This document shows, in pieces, positions 33,636-40,448 of a stretch of DNA of 40,448 bases. The DNA is from an uncultured Dokdonia sp. (GTDB lineage: Bacteria; Bacteroidota; Bacteroidia; Flavobacteriales; Flavobacteriaceae). Within the stretch, counting starts at the first letter, position 1. Every line of letters starts with the position of its first letter. The stretch covers positions 1 to 40,448 of the forward strand of contig NZ_CALEMI010000030.1 of the NCBI RefSeq assembly GCF_937910895.1, read 5' to 3'. The position numbers and the translations under genes are program-made. Under the pieces are notes generated by a model that saw only the letters and a program-made list of their open reading frames with translations, had not been told where the DNA came from and searched no databases.

Positions 33636-35093
33636 TTGGTAAAAGGAAGAATAAGAAAGAAAATACTATGGACTTCAATAATAGGTGTATTACTAATAGT
33701 TGGCTATCTAGCCACACTTTCTGATTCACCTTTAGATGATTCTCTAAAGTTTGTTGATATTGATAGCTATTTGAGTAAGAAAGAAATGTCAAAAGATATT
33801 GATTCTCTAATAAGCACATTCGAAAAAATACATCCTAATCCATATCGATTTACTGAAAAAAGTAAATTCATTTCAAAAATAGATTCCATAAAGTGGCAAC
33901 TTCCAGATAGTTTAACTACCATAGGTTTTTGGCGAATAATAGACCGCGTTATAATTCAATACAATGACGCCCATTCCTACGCAGAAGATAGTTATGTATT
34001 GACAGATTATGTAAAAAAAGAAAAACTATTTTTTCCTTATTCTGCAAAAATTAAAAATAATAAAATACTCATTTCAAGTGGTGCAAACTCAAAACAGAAT
34101 TTACCTCTAGGGACAGAAATTAAATCAATAAATGGAAAAACCGATGAAGAAATAATAAATGCATTACTTACACACGCTACTAAAGAAACTCAATTCCTAA
34201 AACGTCATGAAATTTCTGATGATTTTGGATTTTATTTATGGAAAACATTCAATTGGGATTCTGAATTTAAAATCCATTACGAGATTACTAATTCCAATCA
34301 TTTAGATTCCATTGTCATAAAGGGGATAAATTGGGAAAAGCGTAATAAGCCAATTACAACCGATAACGATTTGTTCTCTTTCAATTTTTTAGAAGATAAC
34401 GTTGGTTTGATGAAAATAACTGACTTTAATGGTGATGAAAAAGAAATTGAAGCTTTTTACAAACAATCCTTTGAGCTCTTAAAAGAAAAGAATGCATCTC
34501 ATTTAATATTAGATTTTAGAGGTCACAAGGGAGGAGCTGATCGTTACGGCGAACATTTAGCAAAATATTTTTCTAAAGAACCTTATAGAAAATTATCAAA
34601 ATCTTATTGGAAAATAACACCTGAATTTAAAGATGCATTTGACAGAAAGTTTGTTCCCAAAAGTATAAGATGGTTTAAGCCTATTTACTTAGTGAATGAA
34701 TATTCTAGCATTTTCTATGGTTCAAAACCTAATGAAATTATAACGGTCAATTATGAAATGAATGAGCCTCTAGCAGAAGAGAAAAGGTTTAATGGCGATG
34801 TTTATTTAATCACAGACCACAACACTTTTTCAGCTGGGTCGATTTTTGCTGAAATGTTTAAATATTACAAAATGGGCAAGATAATAGGTCAACCAACAGG
34901 TAATTTATGTTCATTTAATGGATTTGCTTTGGCTCATTTCACTTTACCTAATTCAAAATTATCATTTCAAGTTTCTTCAGTTTATAATATAGCGAATAAC
35001 AGAGAAGAAAGTTTAAAATCGGTTGAGCCTGATTATTATATTGATTTAACGAATGATCCCGTGAAGTATATCCTTAAAAATTTTATCCAATAA
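33636..35093 (+). CDS. S41-family peptidase-like protein, membrane-anchored
   Basis: 485 residues if translated from TTG at 33636; the only in-frame alternatives before an upstream stop at 33627 are similarly weak (ATT). An N-terminal membrane segment (about 9-29) follows a basic start. The central part holds a small PDZ-like region (LPLGTEIKSINGKTDEEI, about 155-175). The S41 core is at about 260-460: LILDFRGHKGGADRYGEHLA and DHNTFSAGSIFAEMFKYY with the putative nucleophile Ser in SAGS. The usual catalytic Lys region reads IIGQPTGNLCS without a lysine, so a Ser-Lys dyad is not obvious and the protein may use another base or be inactive. It lies in an AT-rich accessory segment. Confidence 0.82.
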   Translation: MVKGRIRKKILWTSIIGVLLIVGYLATLSDSPLDDSLKFVDIDSYLSKKEMSKDIDSLISTFEKIHPNPYRFTEKSKFISKIDSIKWQLPDSLTTIGFWRIIDRVIIQYNDAHSYAEDSYVLTDYVKKEKLFFPYSAKIKNNKILISSGANSKQNLPLGTEIKSINGKTDEEIINALLTHATKETQFLKRHEISDDFGFYLWKTFNWDSEFKIHYEITNSNHLDSIVIKGINWEKRNKPITTDNDLFSFNFLEDNVGLMKITDFNGDEKEIEAFYKQSFELLKEKNASHLILDFRGHKGGADRYGEHLAKYFSKEPYRKLSKSYWKITPEFKDAFDRKFVPKSIRWFKPIYLVNEYSSIFYGSKPNEIITVNYEMNEPLAEEKRFNGDVYLITDHNTFSAGSIFAEMFKYYKMGKIIGQPTGNLCSFNGFALAHFTLPNSKLSFQVSSVYNIANNREESLKSVEPDYYIDLTNDPVKYILKNFIQ

Positions 35094-35153
35094 ATATTAT
35101 TGATAAATACCGATATGGACAAATGGCGCAAAAAACAAACATATAATAGTGGT

Positions 35154-35188
35154 AACCGTTGCACAAGTCTATAAAAGCAATAGCGGTT
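35154..35188. other. Imperfect stem-loop between two accessory genes
   Basis: AACCGTTGC (35154-35162) pairs with GCAATAGCGGTT (35177-35188) with a 3-base bulge. It lies 60 bases after the S41-like stop and lacks a T-run directly after, though CTTTTTT follows at about 35196. Possible terminator or gene-end repeat. Confidence 0.4.
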
Positions 35189-35280
35189 CAGGTGCAGACT
35201 CAACCCTTTTTTGTATTTTAATAAGTATCTTGTCATTAGAAATGATAAGTACTTTCAATTCGCTACTCTAAACTAGACTA

Positions 35281-37023
35281 ATGAAATTAATAGTTAATTT
35301 ATGCATACTTCTTCTAATAGGATGTAATTCATCAAACCAGAAGAAAGAAACATCTCAATTAACAAACACAAATGAAAACTACACCATTCAAGATGTTTTA
35401 ATCAAGACCAGAGATGGAGCAAAAATTTCTACACTAATCGTTAGGAAAAAACAAGAAACTGAACCGCAGGCTGTAATCTTACAAAGTTCCATTTATGTAA
35501 GAGATAAAGGGCGAGATTTAACTACACTAAAAGAATCGGCAGATAGAGGATACGTTGGTGTAATGGCTTATGCGCGAGGTAAACGTTTGAGTCCTGATGA
35601 AATATGGCCTTATGAGAACGATGCTAATGATACCTATGATGTTATAGATTGGATAAGTAAGCAAAAATGGTGTGATGGTCGTGTGGGAATGTTTGGAGGT
35701 AGCTATAACGGATTTACTCAATGGGCTTCAATAAAAAAGGCACATCCAGCACTTAAAACTATAGTTCCTTACGTTGCAAACAGACCTGGAATGGGATTAC
35801 CAATGGAAAATAACATTTTCATTAACCCAAACTACGAATGGGCTTTTTATGTAGGTAATACTAAATACTTAGACACAGTAGCTGGAAATGACAGACAACG
35901 TTTTAGAGAAATGCAAAACAAATGGTGGGAAACTGGAGTTGCCTATAACAAAATGGACAGTATTGATGGAACTCCAAATAAATGGTTTCAGCGATGGATA
36001 AGTCATCCATCATTTGATGAATATTGGCAAAAGATGGCTCCTTATAAAGACGACTTTGCTCAAATTAATATTCCAATCCTTTCAATCGATGGGTATTATA
36101 ATGATTCTCAAAATTCAGGTTTATATTACTTACGAGAACATTATAAATACAATGCCAATGCGGAACACTATCTCATTATTGGACCTTACAGCCATTTTGG
36201 GGCACAAAGAAACGGATCGGAAGAAATAAACGGTTACAAAGTAGACTCTGATGCATTAATCAATACAAACGACATAACGTATCGGTGGTTTGACTACATT
36301 TTCAGGAAAGGTCAAAAACCAAAAGAATTAAAAAATAAAATAAATTATCAAGTAATGGGAGCTAATGAATGGCGAAGTGCTACTTCTATAGCAGATATGA
36401 GCAACGACCATTTAAAATTGTATTTAACTAATACAAAAATTGAAGACATCTATTCCTTAAATCCAGAAAAACCTTCTAAAAAAGAATTTATATCTCAAGA
36501 AGTAGATTTTACAGACAGATCTACAGGAAATAATGACTATTATCCAGATCCAATAATCCGAGACGAAATGGATATGAGTAATGGATTTAATTTTATCAGC
36601 AAACCTTTAGAAGAGTCCATTTTAGTCAATGGCTCATTCATTGGAGAATTAAATGTGAGTATTAATAAAAAAGACTTTGATTATGGAGTTACACTATACG
36701 AGGTTATGCCTGACGGTAAACTATTCCATTTATCTTATATCATTGGACGGGCAAGTTATGCTAAGAGTATAGAAAACAGAGAAATACTTAAACCAAATAC
36801 TATTGAAACAATTCCATTTTCAAACACGCATTTGGTAAGTAAGAAACTGAGCAAAGGAAGTAGATTACTCATTTACGTAAATGTTAACAAAAATCCCTTT
36901 TCTGAATTAAATTACGGAACAGGGAAAGTAGTTAGTGAAGAAACGATTGATGATGCAAATGAGCCTTTAAAAGTAAAATGGTATGCTAATAGTTTTGTAG
37001 AAATACCTATTTTTAAAAATTAA
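35281..37023 (+). CDS. CocE/NonD-family alpha/beta hydrolase (X-Pro dipeptidyl-peptidase S15-like) lipoprotein
   Basis: 580 residues. Lipoprotein signal MKLIVNLCILLLIGCNSS with lipobox LIGC (C15). An alpha/beta hydrolase domain (about 40-320) has nucleophile S141 in GMFGGSYNGFTQW, acid D270 in ILSIDGYYNDS, and H305 in IGPYSHFGAQR, a full triad. A C-terminal jelly-roll domain (about 380-575), with FISKPLEESILVNGSFIGEL, is typical of CocE/NonD and X-Pro dipeptidyl-peptidases. Known: the family cleaves acyl esters or Xaa-Pro dipeptides. The substrate is not predictable. Neighbour S41-like gene and the AT-rich context suggest an acquired pair. Confidence 0.9.
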   Translation: MKLIVNLCILLLIGCNSSNQKKETSQLTNTNENYTIQDVLIKTRDGAKISTLIVRKKQETEPQAVILQSSIYVRDKGRDLTTLKESADRGYVGVMAYARGKRLSPDEIWPYENDANDTYDVIDWISKQKWCDGRVGMFGGSYNGFTQWASIKKAHPALKTIVPYVANRPGMGLPMENNIFINPNYEWAFYVGNTKYLDTVAGNDRQRFREMQNKWWETGVAYNKMDSIDGTPNKWFQRWISHPSFDEYWQKMAPYKDDFAQINIPILSIDGYYNDSQNSGLYYLREHYKYNANAEHYLIIGPYSHFGAQRNGSEEINGYKVDSDALINTNDITYRWFDYIFRKGQKPKELKNKINYQVMGANEWRSATSIADMSNDHLKLYLTNTKIEDIYSLNPEKPSKKEFISQEVDFTDRSTGNNDYYPDPIIRDEMDMSNGFNFISKPLEESILVNGSFIGELNVSINKKDFDYGVTLYEVMPDGKLFHLSYIIGRASYAKSIENREILKPNTIETIPFSNTHLVSKKLSKGSRLLIYVNVNKNPFSELNYGTGKVVSEETIDDANEPLKVKWYANSFVEIPIFKN

Positions 37024-37845
37024 AACTGCGTAAGCAAATAGGTGATAATGGTACTTATCAATTTATAATTTCCTAAAGATAAGCACATATAAGTCATTTT
37101 AAAAGATTCCTATTTCCTATCAACATACTAACAAGATGTATATGCAGTCATGGAGTAAAGTGATCTTAAGACTTTCCATATTCTTCTATTCTATTTCATA
37201 CTTCCCTATTAACGTGAGTTCGACATAAGAAATTAATAAGTCTTTTAGTATAATTATGTTAAAAATTTAATGTAATCAACTTACAATCAGATTATTTTTT
37301 CATTTTCTTTGCTCGTCCAAAGAAAACCGAACCAAAAGAAAAGACGCTTTTTATGCGTGTGATTTCTATTTCAGTTAATAGGAACTTATGAATCTTCGAT
37401 TTCTTAGGTATTTTTTCGCTTAAAGCGAAAAACCACAAGAAGTTTCTTCCATCGCTTCTCCTCGCCCAAAGCTAACACTTTGTCGTTTTCAAGGCTTCAA
37501 AAATTTTTAACGGAAATTGCCCCCGTCTCATCTCGCCCAGAATTCACATTCTGTCGTATACTGGAGAAAAAGAAGAAAAGCTCATATCGAACTCACGTTA
37601 TTACTTTTAAAAAAACAGAAGCTGAAAGATTACTGTAAATTAAATCTGCTAGCTCCTTCAACAGTCCTCGTAAAATATTGTGACTGAACATTTTTATTAT
37701 CCTTCTGAACATATTCAATATTTAACACATAACTTTTTCTTATGTATTTCATAATTAATATAAATAAAAATTTATGCTAAAAATATATAATCTTTGTACC
37801 AAGATAATTTAACAAAGTGAAAAGTGCTTGCGTTGAATTACAAAT
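37024..37845. other. Gene-free stretch hosting a MITE-like element
   Basis: No credible coding frame. The central 387 bp form the element described at 37212-37598; the flanks show no recognisable feature apart from a near-match to the -7 box (AATCTTTG at about 37790-37797) before dabB. Confidence 0.6.
37212..37598. mobile_element. MITE-like element with terminal inverted repeats
   Basis: Left end ACGTGAGTTCGACAT (37212-37226) and right end ATATCGAACTCACGT (37584-37598) are inverted repeats with one mismatch. Both ends are bordered by TATTA (37207-37211 and 37599-37603), a possible 5-bp target duplication. The interior lacks a transposase. It contains a CGCTT/AAGCG hairpin near 37418 and two related stem-loop units, each starting CTCGCCCA and ending CTGTCGT or TTTGTCGT (about 37461-37494 and 37543-37560). 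The size and structure fit a non-autonomous element. Confidence 0.55.
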
Positions 37846-39372
37846 TTGAGTAAAAAAAATAACTTAAATCCATCAAAAAACCTAGAAATGATACTTGACC
37901 AAAACGTACAAGAAAACAGTAGGCATCACCTTAACAAAAAAAGTAATACCACGCATCCTATTTCCATTTCAAATCTATTACCATCTTTATTATGGCTTTT
38001 GTTTATAGGAAATCTAGTAAACATCCTCTATTTTTTTCCAGATATGCCTCAATGGACAGACGGAAACTTGATACAAGTGAATGGCTTTACTTTTCTTATT
38101 TGGACCACCGTCAGCTTTTTTAGTGCTATCGTTAGCAGTTATGCGAAAAATTATTTAAAAGGCTTTACCTACAGAGCAAAGTTTATGTGGCTATGTCTTG
38201 GGTTTACACTATCTGTTATGACCCTTGTTATGGCGAATCATATTCTTCTAATACTTGCTAGCTGGTTACTTATGGGGGGGGTTATGTCTCTCTTAATAGG
38301 AGTAGATACAGAATGGAAGGAAGCACAAGAAGCTTTTAAATTTACACTCCGTTACTTCCTAGCTGGTAGCCTCTGCCTAGCAGCTGGATTACTACTTTTA
38401 GCATTCCAAAGCAATACGTTTACGATAAGTGGCATCCTCAGTGAACTTGAGAACTTACCTGAGTCTATGGTTTTTATCGCTGCGCTGTTTATTATCGTAG
38501 CAGCCTTAATCCAATCGGCAATTTATCCTTTTCATCGCTGGTTACTTTCTGCTATGACATCACCTACACCTGCCTCAGCATTGATGCATGCAGGATTTGT
38601 AAATGGGTCTGGAATACTTCTAGCCTTATTCTCTACCTTACTTTTTACATCCAATACATTGGACATCTTACTAATTATAGGAGGACTTACAGCCATTATC
38701 GCTCAATTTACAAAGTTGCTTCAAGTAAACGTAAAACAAAAACTGGCTTGCTCTACCATCGCTCAAATGGGTTTTATGATTATGCAATGTGGACTAGGTT
38801 TTTTTAACGCAGCAGTCGTACACTTGATTTTGCACGGTTTTTATAAAGCATATCTCTTCTTATCTTCAGGAGAGGAAATTGCAGCTACAAAACCACAAAA
38901 CCCACCAGAAATTAAGATCAAGCCTCTACAAGCTGTTGTAGTGCTTCTATTCGGATTTCTTGGAGCTGTGCTTTTTACAGTGCTCACTGGTAAAGGAGCC
39001 GAACTAGACAGTGGTATTTTCCTAACATTGATCGTAGCCATTACCGTAGGACAGGTTACCTATAATATCGTAAAGGAAAAAAGTCTCTCTCTTACTCAAA
39101 AGATCATATTACCTCCAGTACTTTTCTTTGCAGGAATAGGCCTATATGCCTTACTGTACAATGGAGTAACTCTTATGATGTCAGATATGCCAATGATAGC
39201 CGTTGCCTTACCACTTTCTATGGTACAGATCATTTTCGGGATTATATTCTTAATTGGTTTCTTTATTATGAAACTAGGAGTTTATCAGAAAATCCCTTGG
39301 CTCTATGTCAAGTTATTAAACCTTTCACAGCCTAATAAAAAATCCATTTTACTCTTCAAATCCAACTCATAA
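37846..39372 (+). CDS. dabB: DabB-like proton-conducting membrane subunit (NuoL/MrpA-type)
   Basis: 508 residues from TTG at 37846; an ATG at 37888 (M15) is the alternative. About 12-14 hydrophobic segments follow a ~40-residue hydrophilic N-terminus. Proton-transporter signatures are visible: AIYPFHRWLLSAMTSPTPAS and ALMHAGFVNGSGI, then QNVKQKLACSTIAQMGFMIM-like sequence around residues 285-310, with conserved Lys and His for ion translocation. Complex I operon partners are absent and a DUF2309 gene overlaps its stop (TAATG). Known: DabA-DabB form an energy-coupled inorganic-carbon accumulation system in which DabB supplies the cation gradient coupling. Confidence 0.9.
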   Translation: MSKKNNLNPSKNLEMILDQNVQENSRHHLNKKSNTTHPISISNLLPSLLWLLFIGNLVNILYFFPDMPQWTDGNLIQVNGFTFLIWTTVSFFSAIVSSYAKNYLKGFTYRAKFMWLCLGFTLSVMTLVMANHILLILASWLLMGGVMSLLIGVDTEWKEAQEAFKFTLRYFLAGSLCLAAGLLLLAFQSNTFTISGILSELENLPESMVFIAALFIIVAALIQSAIYPFHRWLLSAMTSPTPASALMHAGFVNGSGILLALFSTLLFTSNTLDILLIIGGLTAIIAQFTKLLQVNVKQKLACSTIAQMGFMIMQCGLGFFNAAVVHLILHGFYKAYLFLSSGEEIAATKPQNPPEIKIKPLQAVVVLLFGFLGAVLFTVLTGKGAELDSGIFLTLIVAITVGQVTYNIVKEKSLSLTQKIILPPVLFFAGIGLYALLYNGVTLMMSDMPMIAVALPLSMVQIIFGIIFLIGFFIMKLGVYQKIPWLYVKLLNLSQPNKKSILLFKSNS

Positions 39373-40448
39373 TGAATAAGCAACACATTCAACATAGTAT
39401 TCAAGAAGCATCAAAGGTTATTGGTACAACGTGGCCCTTATATTCTTTTGTCACTTCTAATCCATTATCAGGATATGAAAAGCTACCTTTTGACAAAGCA
39501 GTAAACCACGCCAAAGAACTATTAAACGCACGTGTTTTTCCAGAAGCATGGGTCTATCGCCAAGCTTGGGAACAAAGAGATATTAACAAAAATGAATTAC
39601 AAATCCTTTTAAATGAGCAAGGTCTTGCATACTCACCAGAGCAGTGCCTTACTGTCTTAGAAGCACAAACCACCAAAAAGGAAAAGAATGCCTATCACGA
39701 TTTGGATAGAATTATGGTAAAGTGGTTATCTGCCTTTATGGATGAAGGTCTTGCAGAATGGAATATGCCTAGTAAAGAAAAAGGATTCTATCAAGCTTGG
39801 AGAAACTTAGCACCTTATGATGGGGAACTAGGCATAAAGAATCGCAAAGACATTCCAAAAACAAGCGTAGAGGTGATCGCATCTGTTTTAAAAGATTTTC
39901 CTGAAGACGAATACACAAAGGTGTTAACCTTTCATCTAGCTGCCTTACCTGGATGGACAGGGTATATGAATTACAGAGCAGAATCAAATTCGCTTTGGCA
40001 GCAAAAATACCCTATTAATCTAGAGGATTATCTCGCTGTACGCTTATATATCGCACAACATCTTAAGATGGTCATTCTACCTAAAGAGAAAGAAAATAAA
40101 AAGGAGGATGCTGAAAAACAACTACAATATATCTTACTAAAAGCTTGGGAAAAAAGTTGGCAAAATCAGCTAATTCATACGTTAGAAAACCAACCTGAAC
40201 TAACAAAAGATGCCCAAACCATTGCATCAACTCCTGAAGCACAAATGGTCTTTTGTATAGATACGCGCTCAGAACTGATACGAAGAAATGTAGAATCCAA
40301 AGGGAATTATGAAACATTTGGCTATGCAGGTTTCTTTGGAATCGCTATGGACTATACAAGTATGGAGGATGGTCTTACCAGAAAATCATGCCCACCTATC
40401 GTATCTTCTGCATATACTGTATGTGAGACACCACAGCACAATAAAGAT
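39372..40448 (+). CDS. dabA: DabA (DUF2309) inorganic-carbon transporter subunit, N-terminal part (runs off the window)
   Basis: The first ~359 codons are present; the frame is open to the last base. The ATG (39372-39374) overlaps the dabB stop by one base, implying translational coupling. N-terminus MNKQHIQHSIQEASKVIGTT, then WPLYSFVTSNPLSGYEKLPF, the typical DabA start. A putative zinc-site motif MVFCIDTRSE (C295, D297) corresponds to the conserved Cys and Asp of the beta-carbonic-anhydrase-like active site; the His and second Cys lie beyond the window. Known: DabA converts CO2 to bicarbonate in the cytoplasm, driven by DabB. It belongs to a two-gene operon. Confidence 0.93.
   Translation, partial: MNKQHIQHSIQEASKVIGTTWPLYSFVTSNPLSGYEKLPFDKAVNHAKELLNARVFPEAWVYRQAWEQRDINKNELQILLNEQGLAYSPEQCLTVLEAQTTKKEKNAYHDLDRIMVKWLSAFMDEGLAEWNMPSKEKGFYQAWRNLAPYDGELGIKNRKDIPKTSVEVIASVLKDFPEDEYTKVLTFHLAALPGWTGYMNYRAESNSLWQQKYPINLEDYLAVRLYIAQHLKMVILPKEKENKKEDAEKQLQYILLKAWEKSWQNQLIHTLENQPELTKDAQTIASTPEAQMVFCIDTRSELIRRNVESKGNYETFGYAGFFGIAMDYTSMEDGLTRKSCPPIVSSAYTVCETPQHNKD

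Noticed and set aside
35154-35188. Integron attC site
   Set aside because: The stem-loop is present, but the paired core sites expected of attC could not be convincingly placed, and no integrase is in the window.

Overview
The window looks like a chromosomal segment of a marine member of the Flavobacteriaceae (Bacteroidota). The basis is low G+C, Bacteroidota-type promoters (TTG near -33, TAnnTTTG near -7), the gliding-motility genes gldF and gldG, a TonB receptor of the flavobacterial kind, a type III glutamine synthetase, and the local order (p)ppGpp synthetase - Fur-like - purA - OstA-like. A 20-base palindrome, TACGCTTTCGCGAAAGCGTA, recurs between and inside genes. My recollection is that this word is common in Dokdonia-like genomes, but the genus is an inference.

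Layout. 1-5144: four minus-strand tandem paralogues of secreted curlin-repeat proteins, the first cut by the window edge. 5602-9001: a divergent pair of unrelated glutamine synthetases (type III leftward, type II rightward) around a compact regulatory region. 9073-9410: a palindrome and a frameshifted GNAT acetyltransferase remnant. 9476-10420: Ca2+/Na+ antiporter. 10570-17678: rightward housekeeping run: RelA/SpoT, Fur-like regulator, adenylosuccinate synthase, OstA-like envelope protein, class III aminotransferase. 17898-22653: leftward OmpA-family protein, threonine aldolase and a large secreted zinc metalloprotease. 22901-33071: rightward release factor 2 (needing a +1 programmed frameshift at codon 22), HAD hydrolase, ArsC-family protein, small exported protein, TonB receptor, GldF, GldG, DnaN and an M28 lipoprotein peptidase.

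33185-37845 looks like an accessory segment. It opens with tRNA-His, whose 3' end and terminator are duplicated 115 bp downstream. It then carries an S41-like peptidase, a CocE/NonD-type lipoprotein hydrolase, and a gene-free stretch holding a 387-bp element with 15-bp terminal inverted repeats and a possible TATTA target duplication. 37846-40448 holds dabB and the start of dabA, the two-gene inorganic-carbon accumulation system, which runs off the right edge.

Most genes are ordinary core functions. The least ordinary features are the curlin-like array with homogenised ends and divergent centres, the palindromes embedded in coding sequence, the recoded prfB, the mismatched tRNA-His with its 3' duplication, and the MITE-like element. 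I did not find a clearly undescribed multi-gene system; the curlin array is the nearest candidate.
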